The notes: generated from the letters alone by a model not told the origin. 64,000 bases of DNA from Leeia oryzae DSM 17879 (GCF_000376945.1 NZ_AQXU01000025.1:900036-964035), one strand, 5' to 3'. Counted from the stretch's first letter, positions 48,173 through 57,784 are shown. A program made the numbers and translations.

Positions 48173-48724
48173 TCAGGACTTGATCAGCGACGGAAGCAAG
48201 GGGCGGAGCTGTTTTGCGGACAGTTGCCCCAACTGGACATGCCGGATCATGCCGTTTCGATCCAGAATCAGGGTATATGGCAGCGCGTTGGCGGTATTTC
48301 CGAGTTGCGCCATCAATTGATCACCGGCAGACTCGCCCAACAACACCGGATAATTGATACCGACCTGGGTAGCAAAAGCCTGTGCGTTGGCGGCCGTATC
48401 CAGTGCAATCCCGACAAACTGCACCCCTTGGGCACCAAACTCCTTTTGCAACTGGACGAATTCTGGCGTTTCTTCCCGGCAAGGCGGGCACCAGCTGGCC
48501 CAAAAATTGACGATCACAACCTTGCCACGCCATTGCGAGAATGGCTGAGGCTGTTGCTTCAAATCCGGCAGGCTGGTTTTCCAGAGCATATCGGCGGCTA
48601 CGCCTTGCGGATTCTCCGGTGTGCTGTCGCGATGCTGGCGTACCCACACACCAGCGAACAGCGCCAGCATGATCAGCATGAGGATGAACATGCCGGTCAG
48701 TGATTTTGCGGCGGGTGTTTTCAT
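48173..48724 (-). CDS. TlpA-like periplasmic thioredoxin
   Basis: 183 aa. An N-terminal membrane anchor (about 9-26) is followed by a TlpA/ResA-type thioredoxin fold with active site CPPC in NFWASWCPPCREETPEFV. It overlaps dsbD by 4 bases, so it is translationally coupled to the inner-membrane electron donor. A role in reducing periplasmic cysteines, for example in cytochrome c maturation, is the natural inference. Confidence 0.95.
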   Translation of the reverse strand: MKTPAAKSLTGMFILMLIMLALFAGVWVRQHRDSTPENPQGVAADMLWKTSLPDLKQQPQPFSQWRGKVVIVNFWASWCPPCREETPEFVQLQKEFGAQGVQFVGIALDTAANAQAFATQVGINYPVLLGESAGDQLMAQLGNTANALPYTLILDRNGMIRHVQLGQLSAKQLRPLLPSLIKS

Positions 48725-50532
48725 GTTCGGTTCACTTGCTGCAAGCGGTCGGTAAACGGTTTGGCCTCGATAAACCCGATGATGGGTTCCCCGACGGCCC
48801 GTCCCTGTCCGTCAAACAGGATGATGCCCGGCGGGCCAAACAGGTTAAAGCGGGCTAACAGCGCCCGGTCGCCAGGCTGGTTGGCGGTGACATCGGCCCG
48901 CAGCAGAATCATGCCGGACAGTGCCTGTTGCACCATCGGCACCGAGAAGGTGTCTTTTTCCATTTCCACACAGCTCACGCACCAGTCGGCATAAAAATCC
49001 AGCAACACCGGTTTGCCGTTCGCGCTGGCCAAGATCTGATCCAGCGCCTGTGGCGAGTGAATGACCTGGAAGCGTGGGGTGCTGCCTGCGGTGACAGGGC
49101 GGGTGTCTGCCTGTGCAGACAGGCCAGCCAGCGGGCGGCTAAAATCTTTGCTACCCGCAAACGCGCCTGCCAGGAACGCCGCGCCGGTCACCAGCAGGAT
49201 GACACCCAAGCCCTTCCAGAGTTTTTGCCAGCCACTGGCGCGGGAGGGCAAGGCATCCAGTGCCGACAGATAAATGGCGCTGATCACCAGAATCGCACCC
49301 AGTAGCCCCATTTTTACTGCAATCAGCAACAAGGGGGACGCCATCCACAACGCGACCAGCACCAGAACGACACCGAATACCTGCCGCACATGGGTCATCC
49401 ATGCGCCGGCTTTGGGCAGGATATGCTGTCCGGCCAGACCGATCAGCAGCAAGGGCAGGCCCACACCTAGCGCCATGGCATACAGGGCCAGACCTCCTTG
49501 CAACTGGTCGCCGGTCTTGGCGATATACAGCAGGGCCGCAGCCAGGGCCGGTGTGGCGCAAGGGCCGATGATCAGGGCAGACAGCATGCCCATGACAAAT
49601 ACGCTGGTGAAGTGTCCGCCCGGCAGGCGGTTGGCCAGCTGCGTAAACCGGGTTTGCAGCGTGCTTGGCAGTTGCAATTCGAACAGGCCGAACATCGAGG
49701 CCGCAAACAGCAGCATCATCACCGCAAATCCGCCGATCACCCAGGGGTTCTGCAGCCAGAGCGACAATTGCAGGCCAAGCGACGCTGCTATCAGCCCGGC
49801 GGCGGTATAACTGAGGGCCAGACCTTGCACATAACTCATGCTCAGCCAGAAACTGCGGCCCCGATGCCCTTGCTGGGCTTTTGGGTCGCCTGCAATCAGC
49901 GCCGAGACAATCGGAATCAGCGGGTACATGCACATGGTGCCGGCCATCAACAGGCCTGCGCCAAAGAAACCGAGCAGGGTCAGGCCAAGGTGCGTTGCAG
50001 AAGTTGAAAACGCCGCGGAACCGGCGGCGTCATCGGTGGAAAACAGGCTTTGCCAGCCTTTGCGTTCACTGGCTTTAGGGGGCGGCGGATTGATGATGCT
50101 GCCATCGGCCTTGATCTGGAAAATGTGCTGTTCAGGCGGGAAGCAGACCCGGAATTTCTCGGAGCAGCCCTGGGACTGGATAGTGAGCGACGATGGTTTG
50201 CCAGGGGATGCTACCGGCAGCGTAAAGTCAAACGACTGGTGGTAGACCGTGACCTTGCCAAACTGCGGGTCATTCTTGAGGTCGCCTTGCGGCAGGCTAA
50301 CGCTGGACGCCAGCGGTTTGCCATCCAGCAAGAACTGGAAGCGCTCTTTGTACAGGTAATAACCCGGCGTGACTTCGTAGTGCACCATCAGGCTGCCGGG
50401 GGCAACCAGCCTGGCCACTGGGATGAATGCCTCGCGCGCCCGGATCAGGGTCTCTGCCTGTGCCGGGTTGCCGAGCAGCCCCAGACATAACAGGCAAGCC
50501 AGCCAGCACCAGTGTGTAAAGCGTTGCAGCAT
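48721..50532 (-). CDS. dsbD: Thiol:disulfide interchange protein DsbD
   Basis: 603 aa. Signal peptide, N-terminal periplasmic alpha domain with Cys in SQGCSEKFRVCFPP, eight-helix beta domain (Cys residues in AGTMCMYPLIP and IIGPCATPALA), and the C-terminal thioredoxin-like gamma domain with YADWCVSCVEME. It carries electrons from cytoplasmic thioredoxin to the periplasm. ATG 50532 starts the signal peptide; the upstream in-frame extension overlaps nothing but has no homology. Confidence 0.97.
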   Translation of the reverse strand: MLQRFTHWCWLACLLCLGLLGNPAQAETLIRAREAFIPVARLVAPGSLMVHYEVTPGYYLYKERFQFLLDGKPLASSVSLPQGDLKNDPQFGKVTVYHQSFDFTLPVASPGKPSSLTIQSQGCSEKFRVCFPPEQHIFQIKADGSIINPPPPKASERKGWQSLFSTDDAAGSAAFSTSATHLGLTLLGFFGAGLLMAGTMCMYPLIPIVSALIAGDPKAQQGHRGRSFWLSMSYVQGLALSYTAAGLIAASLGLQLSLWLQNPWVIGGFAVMMLLFAASMFGLFELQLPSTLQTRFTQLANRLPGGHFTSVFVMGMLSALIIGPCATPALAAALLYIAKTGDQLQGGLALYAMALGVGLPLLLIGLAGQHILPKAGAWMTHVRQVFGVVLVLVALWMASPLLLIAVKMGLLGAILVISAIYLSALDALPSRASGWQKLWKGLGVILLVTGAAFLAGAFAGSKDFSRPLAGLSAQADTRPVTAGSTPRFQVIHSPQALDQILASANGKPVLLDFYADWCVSCVEMEKDTFSVPMVQQALSGMILLRADVTANQPGDRALLARFNLFGPPGIILFDGQGRAVGEPIIGFIEAKPFTDRLQQVNRT

Positions 50533-50569
50533 GATGGTCAATTCTTGTGGAAGCAGGTTAAGTTTGTTT

Positions 50570-50899
50570 TCAAACCGAAGTCGCATTTTCTACCCACTGC
50601 AGATAAGCAGGCAAGCCTTGTTCTACACTGACCGCGATAATTTCCGGAAGTTCATACGGATGCAACGCTTTTAACCGCTGTTCCAGTGCTGGGTAGCGGT
50701 CGGCAGTGGTTTTAAGCAGCACGGGGATTTCGCGCGAGGTTTCTGGCTGGCCGTTCCAGATATACGATGACACCACCACCGGAAACCGGTTGATGCAGGC
50801 GACCAGTTTTTCTTTTAGTAAGGTATCGGTGACACTGGTAAGATCATGGTCTTCGGGCCAGTTGGTCCATACCATGAATACGGTCGATGAGTTTGCCAT
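50570..50899 (-). CDS. cutA: Divalent-cation tolerance protein CutA
   Basis: 109 aa trimeric ferredoxin-like protein. It has the characteristic ACINRFPVVVSSYIWNG and ALHPYELPEIIAV stretches. Function is disputed (copper tolerance, protein anchoring). Its ATG shares two bases with the divergent fxsA ATG, so any promoter must lie inside the neighbouring gene. Confidence 0.95.
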   Translation of the reverse strand: MANSSTVFMVWTNWPEDHDLTSVTDTLLKEKLVACINRFPVVVSSYIWNGQPETSREIPVLLKTTADRYPALEQRLKALHPYELPEIIAVSVEQGLPAYLQWVENATSV

Positions 50900-51338
50900 G
50901 CTAAGAGTCCTTTTGTTGCTGCTGTTGTTGATCCCCGTTGCAGAACTGGCCAGCCTGTTCTGGCTTGCTCACCAGATTGGCGCCTGGACCTGGCTGTACC
51001 TGCTGTGTACGACGCTGATCGGGATTGGCTTGCTGAAAAGCCTGCGTCTTACCGTCATGCTGGGGATGCTGCAATCGGCCCAGAGTGGCGCTTCACCCAT
51101 TGGCGCCCTCTTCTATACGGCCAGGCAAGCCATTGCGGGCATGCTGTTTCTGATTCCCGGCCTGTTTACCGATGTGCTGGCCATCTTGCTGTTGCTGCCA
51201 TGGCCAGCCAGCTGGATGCCCAAACCGATGGGGTTTCCGGATGCCTCTTCACCATTTTCGACTCAGGAAGACCCGCACGTGATGGATGGCGAATTCCAGC
51301 GGGTAGATGAAAACCGCGAGCGTCTGCCACCCCGGTAA
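50898..51338 (+). CDS. fxsA: FxsA-like membrane protein
   Basis: 146 aa, about three to four hydrophobic segments (start MLRVLLLLLLLIPVAELASL) and the conserved C-terminal tail DGEFQRVDENRERL. In E. coli FxsA relieves F-plasmid-dependent exclusion of phage T7; in most bacteria its role is unknown. ATG 50898 overlaps the start codon of cutA head to head by two bases. An in-frame ATG at 50874 would extend further into cutA. Confidence 0.93.
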   Translation: MLRVLLLLLLLIPVAELASLFWLAHQIGAWTWLYLLCTTLIGIGLLKSLRLTVMLGMLQSAQSGASPIGALFYTARQAIAGMLFLIPGLFTDVLAILLLLPWPASWMPKPMGFPDASSPFSTQEDPHVMDGEFQRVDENRERLPPR

Positions 51339-51347
51339 TCTGCAACA

Positions 51348-51656
51348 TCACTGGTCTACACAAGCGAGCAGCCGGGCGGCAATGTCCGGTGTGGTGAGGG
51401 TGTGGATGACCACCCGCTTGTTGCGGTTGGTTTCACCGGTCACCAGTTCGACCGACTGTTTGGGGATGTCCAGTATGCTGGACAAAAATTGAATCAGGGC
51501 CTGATTGGCCTTGCCTTCTACCGGCGGGGCGGCCAGACGTATCTTGAGCGCTTCTCCGTGCAGACCCACAATGCCGGACTTTTTGGCGCCAGGCTGGATA
51601 TAAAGCGTCAGGCTCACCCCGCCTTTCGGGTGGGGCCGGCACCAGTCGGTTACCAC
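51348..51656 (-). CDS. DUF167 family protein (YggU)
   Basis: 102 aa. LYIQPGAKKSGIVG, then RLAAPPVEGKANQALI and VELVTGETNRNKRV are diagnostic of DUF167. The start is GTG 51656, overlapping the yggT stop, so coupled expression is likely. Function unknown; conserved beside yggT across proteobacteria. Confidence 0.95.
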   Translation of the reverse strand: MVTDWCRPHPKGGVSLTLYIQPGAKKSGIVGLHGEALKIRLAAPPVEGKANQALIQFLSSILDIPKQSVELVTGETNRNKRVVIHTLTTPDIAARLLACVDQ

Positions 51657-52246
51657 AAGCCAGGCAGCAACAGGTGCCGCAGCCCCGCTTCCAGCGACGG
51701 AATCATGAAGTACAGTACTACCTGCAGGATCAGGATCAGCACCAGCGGCGACAGATCAAAGCCGCTCACCGGCGGGATCAGCCGCTGCAGCGGTGCCAGC
51801 AGTGGCCGTACGATCGCGTACAGGATCGACGACAGCGGATGGCCGGGTTGGGTCCAGGACAGGATGGCAATCATGAAGGTGCAGCCAATCCACAGGTACA
51901 GCAACAGCTGCAGCGCAAATACCAGCCCGTTCAGCAGGGAAATCGGCAGGATCAACCCGCCAAACCAGCCCATATTGCCCGACAGCAGCAGGCTGAGCGA
52001 CATTTCCAGCGCCTTGATGAACCAGCTGCCAAACCAGACCAGCACCAGGGTGGCCACATCGTATCCCTTGAAGCCGGGGATCAGCTTGCGGGCGGGCAAT
52101 ACCGCCCAGTTGGTGAGCTTGACGGTAAACTGGGCCAGCGGGTTACTGAAAGGGGCTCGCACCACCTGCAGGATAAACCGCATCAGCAGGGCCAGCAGGA
52201 AAAAACCGCCAACGCTGTCCAGAATGAAATTCAAGGCACTAACCAT
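51650..52246 (-). CDS. YggT family membrane protein
   Basis: 198 aa with two YggT repeats, each a pair of hydrophobic helices around a short polar loop (PLAQFTVKLTNWAVLPARKLIPG; LAPLQRLIPPVSGFDLSPLV). ATG 52246 has GGAG nine bases upstream. Members have been linked to osmotic tolerance and cell-division factors. It lies between cysE and yggU. Confidence 0.95.
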   Translation of the reverse strand: MVSALNFILDSVGGFFLLALLMRFILQVVRAPFSNPLAQFTVKLTNWAVLPARKLIPGFKGYDVATLVLVWFGSWFIKALEMSLSLLLSGNMGWFGGLILPISLLNGLVFALQLLLYLWIGCTFMIAILSWTQPGHPLSSILYAIVRPLLAPLQRLIPPVSGFDLSPLVLILILQVVLYFMIPSLEAGLRHLLLPGLW

Positions 52247-52270
52247 GGGTGTCAACTCCGTTTGCCAGCA

Positions 52271-53062
52271 TTACTGGTCTTCAATGATCCGGTGATCCAT
52301 TGCCTGGGCTGGCTGGGCTTCATCACAGTTGCCCACGATATGTGCGGGTACGCCCACCACCGTCACATGCGGCGGTACGGGTTCCAGTACCACACTGCCC
52401 GCCCCGACCTTGGCGCCGGTACCAATTTCGATATTGCCCAGAATCTTGGCGCCTGCGCCAATCAGGACCCCGGTACGGATTTTCGGGTGACGGTCCCCGC
52501 TTTCCTTGCCTGTCCCCCCCAGCGTGACTTCCTGCAGGATGGAAACATTGTCGTCGATGACGACAGTCTCGCCCACCACAAACCCGGTGCCGTGGTCGAG
52601 CAGAATCCCTTTGCCGATACGGGCGGCCGGATGAATATCGACCGCAAAGACTTCGGAAATCCGGTTTTGCAGGTGCAGCGCCAGTGCTTCCCGGCCTTCG
52701 CGCCACAACCAGTGAGCCACACGGTAGCACTGTAGTGCCTGGTAACCCTTGAAGAAGAGCAAGGGAGTAGAAAATGCCTTGCAGGCCGGGTCGCGATCCC
52801 GTACGGCCTGGATGTCGGCCCGGGCTGCAGCCGCAATCAGCGGATCAGCCTGTAGCGCTTCGCTGATCAGTTCCATCAGGGCACGCGCATCCATGGTCGC
52901 GCTGGCCAGCTTGCTGGACAAGTGGAACGCCAGTACGTCGTCAAAGGATTTATGGCGCAGTACGGTCATGTGCAAGAACGAGGCCAGCATCGGTTCGCTG
53001 GCCGCCGCCGTGGTCACTTCATCACGGATGGCTTGCCACAGATTGTCGGTAGTATGGGACAT
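52271..53062 (-). CDS. cysE: Serine O-acetyltransferase
   Basis: 263 aa first enzyme of cysteine synthesis. Helical N-terminus, left-handed beta helix with hexapeptide repeats (about 150-235), the catalytic His in LLDHGTGFVVGETVV, and the C-terminal tail that binds CysK. It sits between proC and yggT, interrupting the usual proC-yggT contiguity. Confidence 0.96.
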   Translation of the reverse strand: MSHTTDNLWQAIRDEVTTAAASEPMLASFLHMTVLRHKSFDDVLAFHLSSKLASATMDARALMELISEALQADPLIAAAARADIQAVRDRDPACKAFSTPLLFFKGYQALQCYRVAHWLWREGREALALHLQNRISEVFAVDIHPAARIGKGILLDHGTGFVVGETVVIDDNVSILQEVTLGGTGKESGDRHPKIRTGVLIGAGAKILGNIEIGTGAKVGAGSVVLEPVPPHVTVVGVPAHIVGNCDEAQPAQAMDHRIIEDQ

Positions 53063-53067
53063 GAGGC

Positions 53068-53883
53068 TTACTCCGCGGCAGACAGCTGGTCGCCCAGCTC
53101 GATGGACCTGGCTTCTGCCCGCTGTGCCGCACGCGTGACGATGGCTTCCAGTCCGTCATCTTGCAGGCTCATGATGCCCTGCTCGGTGGTCCCTTTTTTC
53201 GAGGTCACGTTGGCCCGCAGGGTGGCTGGCGGCTCGCCGCTGGCATCCAGCAGGGCGATGGCCCCTTTGAAGGTTTCCTTGGCCAGCAGGTCAGCCAGCT
53301 CTGGCGCAAAGCCAAGTGTTCTGGCAGCAGACGCCAGCGATTCGATCATGTAAAACACGTACGCAGGACCACTGCCGGAGATGGCGGTGATCTTGTCGAT
53401 CTCGGCCTCGTGCTGCAGCCAGACGGTTTTGCCAACCGCCTCGAAGATCGAGGTGACGGTTTGCTTTTCGGCATCACGGACTGCCTCTGTGGCAAAGAGC
53501 CCGCTAACCCCGAGCTGCACCTGGGCCGGGGTATTGGGCATGACGCGCACGATACGGGCGTAACCGCCCAGCCATTCGGCAAGGGTAGCGGTCCGGATGC
53601 CGGCCGCAACCGAGACAATCAGCTGCTGGCGCATCCAGGGACGAATCTGTTCGCCCAGCGCCTTGAGCTGCTGGGGCTTGATGGCCAGTACCACCACATC
53701 GGCATCGATATCTGCTGCGGATAGCTGATTGCTATATGTAATGCCGTAGGCAGCTTTCATGCGTTCGCATTTGTCCGGATTCCGGTCAACCACGTGCAGC
53801 TGCAGGTCCTGACGACCCAGCGTGGAAAGACCCGCAATGATGGCACTTGCCATGTTGCCGCCACCGATAAATGTGATACGCAT
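53068..53883 (-). CDS. proC: Pyrroline-5-carboxylate reductase
   Basis: 271 aa last enzyme of proline synthesis. Rossmann motif FIGGGNMASAIIAGL, VRVMPNTPAQVQLGVSG and the C-terminal helical domain with ISGSGPAYVFYMIESL. It is 5 bp upstream of cysE and probably co-transcribed with it. Confidence 0.97.
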   Translation of the reverse strand: MRITFIGGGNMASAIIAGLSTLGRQDLQLHVVDRNPDKCERMKAAYGITYSNQLSAADIDADVVVLAIKPQQLKALGEQIRPWMRQQLIVSVAAGIRTATLAEWLGGYARIVRVMPNTPAQVQLGVSGLFATEAVRDAEKQTVTSIFEAVGKTVWLQHEAEIDKITAISGSGPAYVFYMIESLASAARTLGFAPELADLLAKETFKGAIALLDASGEPPATLRANVTSKKGTTEQGIMSLQDDGLEAIVTRAAQRAEARSIELGDQLSAAE

Positions 53884-54051
53884 CTGTTTGCCTTTGTAAG
53901 GATTGAAAGCACCGTCCGAGGGCCAGTTACCCGAGGTAGCTGGCTGTTAGTCCAAGGTGAGGGTTGTGCGCCAAAAAATCAACCACGACCGGCATGGTGT
54001 CACCATTTAAGGGGTAACGCAGTAGCGTCTCCCACCAGGGCCGGATTGATT

Positions 54052-54540
54052 TTACCGCAAGTTTGATTGTACGTCGTTGAGCTCGCCCTGCAGTTTGTCC
54101 GCCAGGTCCCGGGTAATATCTACCAGCTTTTCTTCAAAGGTATCCGGGTTGATGGCCCGGACCGCTTTGGCCGTGATCAGGGTTTCCGGACCACTGGTTT
54201 GTGCCGTGTAGATGATGCGAACTTCCTCGGCTGGCTTGCCTGTCTGGGCTGGCAGTTTCAGGGCCATGGTCAGCTGGCTTTTACTGCGGGTTTTTACTTT
54301 CATGTTCTTTTTGCTGCGTACCTCAACCAGCCGGTCAAAAATGGTTTTGACCGGAGTACCAGTAAACAGCGTCTGCGGCTTGCTGGTATCCAGTTTCAGG
54401 GGGCCAGAAGAGGCTGTGCCGCTACCCGCAACCGGTGCACCGCTGCCGCCTTGTTTGAGCATGCCGCAGCCGGACAGTACCATGCCAATGCACAGGACGA
54501 TTGCCCCGCGCGCCAGGGTCGTTCTTGCGGTAGTGTTCAT
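54052..54540 (-). CDS. Small lipoprotein, function unknown
   Basis: 162 aa. A lipobox at LSGC (about residues 22-25, Cys as the lipidated residue) after a short hydrophobic stretch, a Gly/Ser-rich linker, then a mixed alpha/beta domain I do not recognise (TIFDRLVEVRSKKNMKVKTR). It overlaps the yggS stop by 4 bases, so it is co-expressed with yggS. The linkage to a PLP-homeostasis gene has no known meaning. Confidence 0.85.
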   Translation of the reverse strand: MNTTARTTLARGAIVLCIGMVLSGCGMLKQGGSGAPVAGSGTASSGPLKLDTSKPQTLFTGTPVKTIFDRLVEVRSKKNMKVKTRSKSQLTMALKLPAQTGKPAEEVRIIYTAQTSGPETLITAKAVRAINPDTFEEKLVDITRDLADKLQGELNDVQSNLR

Positions 54541-55238
54541 GCAGCACCTCCCGGGTAGTGTCTTGCGCCAAAAATGGCCGTACCGACGCGCACGATGGTG
54601 GCGCCTTCCTGGATGGCTGCCGGCATGTCCGACGACATCCCCATGGACAAGGTATCCACTGCCAGTCCTTCGGACTGCAGCTGTTGCAGCAATTGCTTGA
54701 GGGCGGCAAACGGTGCCCGTTGCTGGGCGAGGTCATTGCAGGGGGCTGGTATGCACATCAAGCCACGCAAGGTCAGCTTGGGCAGGCGGGCGATGGCATG
54801 CGCCAGCGGCGCAACATCCGCCACATTAACGCCGCTCTTACTGTCTTCCTGGCTGATATTGACCTGTAGGCAGACATTCAGCGGCGGCATGTTGTCCGGG
54901 CGCTGTGCAGACAGGCGCTCTGCAATTTTTAGCCGGTCTACGCTGTGAATCCAGTGCGCATGTTCGGCAATAATTCGTGTTTTGTTACTTTGCAATGGGC
55001 CAATAAAGTGCCATTCTACAGGTAGGTCCTGCAGGGTCTCGCATTTGCTGGCCAGCTCCTGGACATAGTTCTCGCCAAATGCACGCTGCCCGGCGGCCCA
55101 GGCATCGCGAATGGCATCCGCCGGGAAGGTTTTGCTCACGGCCAGCAGCTGAATCTCGGCCGGGTTTCTGCCGCAGGCTTCTGCAACTGATATGATGTGA
55201 TTTCTTACGCCTTGCAAGGCGTCGCGGATTGCATTCAT
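54537..55238 (-). CDS. YggS family PLP-binding protein (PLP homeostasis)
   Basis: 233 aa. Lys in LLAVSKTFPADAIRDA holds PLP; FGENYVQEL and WHFIGPLQSNK are family hallmarks, as is SMGMSSDMPAAIQEGATIVRVG. ATG 55238 is chosen because the family begins with MNAIRDALQ; the frame is open 86 codons further upstream but overlaps pilT. It is divergent from pilT with 76 bp between. Confidence 0.96.
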   Translation of the reverse strand: MNAIRDALQGVRNHIISVAEACGRNPAEIQLLAVSKTFPADAIRDAWAAGQRAFGENYVQELASKCETLQDLPVEWHFIGPLQSNKTRIIAEHAHWIHSVDRLKIAERLSAQRPDNMPPLNVCLQVNISQEDSKSGVNVADVAPLAHAIARLPKLTLRGLMCIPAPCNDLAQQRAPFAALKQLLQQLQSEGLAVDTLSMGMSSDMPAAIQEGATIVRVGTAIFGARHYPGGAA

Positions 55239-55314
55239 AATGGGTAGATATCGCTTTGTAAGGCGCTTGAAGCCTTGTTTTATCACAAATACGGATTTGT
55301 AAGGGAGATTATAA

Positions 55315-56355
55315 ATGGAAATCGCTGAACTCTTAGCGTTTTCGGTGAAAAACAAGGCATCGGATTTACACCTTTCAGCTGGCCTGCCACCCATGATCCG
55401 GGTACACGGCGATGTACGCCGCATCAACCTGCCCGCACTGGACCATAAAGACGTACACAACATGGTGTACGACATCATGAATGACGGCCAGCGCAAAGTC
55501 TATGAAGAGCACCTGGAGTGTGACTTCTCGTTCGAGATTCCCAACCTGGCCCGTTTCCGGGTCAACGCGTTTGTGCAAAACCGCGGTGCCGGTGCAGTAT
55601 TCCGTACCATTCCGTCCAAGGTCCTGACGCTGGAAGAACTGAACGCGCCCAAGATTTTCAAAGAGATTGCCGATCAGCCGCGCGGTATCGTGCTGGTGAC
55701 CGGGCCTACCGGCTCCGGCAAATCCACCACGCTGGCCGGCATGATCAACCACGTGAACGAAAGCGAATACGGTCACATCCTGACGGTAGAAGACCCAATC
55801 GAATTCGTGCATGAATCCAAGAAATGCCTGATCAACCAGCGCGAAGTCGGCCCGCATACCCTGTCTTTCAATAACGCTTTGCGCTCGGCCCTGCGGGAAG
55901 ATCCGGACGTGATCCTGATCGGCGAGATGCGGGATCTGGAGACCATCCGCCTGGCGCTGACGGCCGCTGAAACCGGTCACCTGGTCTTCGGTACCCTGCA
56001 CACCAGTTCAGCCGCCAAAACTATCGACCGGATTGTCGACGTGTTCCCGGCAGCAGAAAAAGACATGGTGCGCTCGATGTTGTCAGAATCCCTGCGCGCG
56101 GTCATTTCACAAACCCTGCTGAAAACCAAGGATGGCAATAGCCGGGTAGCTGCCCATGAAATCATGATCGGCACCCCAGCGATCCGTAACCTGATCCGTG
56201 AAAACAAGGTGGCGCAGATGTATTCAGCCATCCAGACCGGTCAGGGCCTTGGCATGCAGACACTGGATCAGTGCCTGCAGGATCTGGTTCGCCGGAACAT
56301 TGTTTCTCCGCACGAGGCCAAATCACGTGCGATGAACAAGGATCTGTTCAATTAA
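55315..56355 (+). CDS. pilT: Type IV pilus retraction ATPase PilT
   Basis: 346 aa. N-terminal domain, Walker A GPTGSGKST, the VEDPIEF Asp box, GEMRDLETIRLALTAAETGHLVFGTLHTSSA His/Walker B box, and the C-terminal AIRNLIRENKVAQMYSAIQTG (AIRNLIRE motif). It powers pilus retraction and twitching. ATG 55315 has GGGAG upstream. It is followed by pilU after 96 bp. Confidence 0.98.
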   Translation: MEIAELLAFSVKNKASDLHLSAGLPPMIRVHGDVRRINLPALDHKDVHNMVYDIMNDGQRKVYEEHLECDFSFEIPNLARFRVNAFVQNRGAGAVFRTIPSKVLTLEELNAPKIFKEIADQPRGIVLVTGPTGSGKSTTLAGMINHVNESEYGHILTVEDPIEFVHESKKCLINQREVGPHTLSFNNALRSALREDPDVILIGEMRDLETIRLALTAAETGHLVFGTLHTSSAAKTIDRIVDVFPAAEKDMVRSMLSESLRAVISQTLLKTKDGNSRVAAHEIMIGTPAIRNLIRENKVAQMYSAIQTGQGLGMQTLDQCLQDLVRRNIVSPHEAKSRAMNKDLFN

Positions 56356-56402
56356 CATCATGCAGTCGCCGGTCTTGCGGACCGGCCGTGGCAAGCAACA
56401 GG

Positions 56403-56426
56403 GCATGCCGGCCAACCCCGGCATGC
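56403..56426 (+). other. Hairpin between pilT and pilU
   Basis: 9-bp perfect stem GCATGCCGG / CCGGCATGC with a 6-nt loop and no U-run; probably affects message processing rather than ending transcription. Confidence 0.35.
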
Positions 56427-56451
56427 AGCCTGTAAGAAACAGGAGAAGCGC

Positions 56452-57588
56452 ATGGAACGCGACCAGGCAACCAAGTTTATGAATGACCTTTTGAAATTGA
56501 TGATTTCAAAAAATGCATCCGACCTGTTCATTACGGCTGAATTCCCCCCTGCCCTGAAAATCGACGGTAAAGTCATGCCGGTTTCCAGCCAGGTGCTGAG
56601 CCAGCAACATACCAAAGAACTGGCGCGTGCCGTCATGAACGACCGGCAGGCAGAGCAGTTCGAAGCGACCAACGAATGCAATTTCGCCATCAGCCCGCCG
56701 CAGATCGGCCGCTTCCGGGTGAATGCCTTTGTGCAACAAAGTAAAGTAGGGCTGGTTTTCCGGACCATCACTACCAAAATCCCGTCGATGGATGAACTGA
56801 ACCTGCCGCCCGTATTGAAGGACGTGGCGCTGACCAAGCGCGGCCTGGTGATTTTTTGTGGCGGTACCGGTTCGGGCAAGTCGACGTCTTTGGCCGGCAT
56901 GGTGGGGTTCCGTAATGAAAACTCCAACGGACACATCATCACCATCGAAGACCCGATCGAATTCGTGCACGAGCACCGCAACTGTATCGTGACCCAGCGG
57001 GAAGTCGGGGTGGACACCTTCGACTGGGGGGCCGCGCTGAAGAACACCCTGCGCCAGGCGCCGGATGTGATCCTGATTGGTGAGATCCGCGACCGGGAAA
57101 CCATGGATTACGCAATTGCCTTTGCGGAAACCGGTCACTTGTGCATGGCCACGCTGCACGCCAACTCGTCCAACCAGGCGCTGGACCGTATCATCAACTT
57201 CTTCCCGGAAGACCGCCGCCAGCAATTGCTGATGGATTTGTCGTTGAACCTTAAGGCCTTCATCTCCCAGCGTCTGCTGCCGATCAAGGGGGCCAAGGGC
57301 CGGGTACCGGCGGTAGAAGTGATGCTGAATTCTCCGCTGATCGCCGATCTGATCTTCAAGGGCGAAGTACATGAAATCAAGGAACTGATGTCCAAGAGTC
57401 GTGAACTGGGCATGCAGACGTTTGACCAGGCGCTGTTTGACCTGTTTGAAGCCGGTTACATTACTTACGAAGATGCTCTGCGCAATGCCGATTCGGTCAA
57501 CGACTTGCGCTTGCGTATCAAACTGCACGGTCAGGATGCTCAAAACCGCGACATGATGTCGGGTCTGGATCATCTGGACATTGTGTAA
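56452..57588 (+). CDS. pilU: PilT-dependent retraction ATPase PilU
   Basis: 378 aa paralogue of PilT with the same motor domain (CGGTGSGKST, VHEHRNCIVTQREVG, GEIRDRETMDYAIAFAETGHLCMATLHANSS) and an extended C-terminal tail that distinguishes PilU. PilU assists PilT and cannot retract pili alone. RBS GGAG precedes ATG 56452. A candidate terminator follows. Confidence 0.97.
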   Translation: MERDQATKFMNDLLKLMISKNASDLFITAEFPPALKIDGKVMPVSSQVLSQQHTKELARAVMNDRQAEQFEATNECNFAISPPQIGRFRVNAFVQQSKVGLVFRTITTKIPSMDELNLPPVLKDVALTKRGLVIFCGGTGSGKSTSLAGMVGFRNENSNGHIITIEDPIEFVHEHRNCIVTQREVGVDTFDWGAALKNTLRQAPDVILIGEIRDRETMDYAIAFAETGHLCMATLHANSSNQALDRIINFFPEDRRQQLLMDLSLNLKAFISQRLLPIKGAKGRVPAVEVMLNSPLIADLIFKGEVHEIKELMSKSRELGMQTFDQALFDLFEAGYITYEDALRNADSVNDLRLRIKLHGQDAQNRDMMSGLDHLDIV

Positions 57589-57594
57589 CCCCAG

Positions 57595-57629
57595 ATGCCA
57601 GTGCAACAGAGGTCCGGTTGTACTGGCAT
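57595..57629 (+). terminator. Candidate terminator after pilU
   Basis: 13-bp stem with one mismatch (ATGCCAGTGCAAC / GTTGTACTGGCAT) and a 9-nt loop; only a weak U-run (TTCTCCTT) follows. Confidence 0.55.
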
Positions 57630-57784
57630 TCTCCTTCGGCTGAGTCCCTTCAGGGTGCTCACGATACCGCCGTTATTCCAGTGCCAGATCGTGTCACGAT
57701 ACGGTCTTGTGCTTTACGGGTCAGTCGCCTCATGCATGGCCTTGCATATACCCCGATACAGGTTTTCCCCATGATGGTGCCAAA

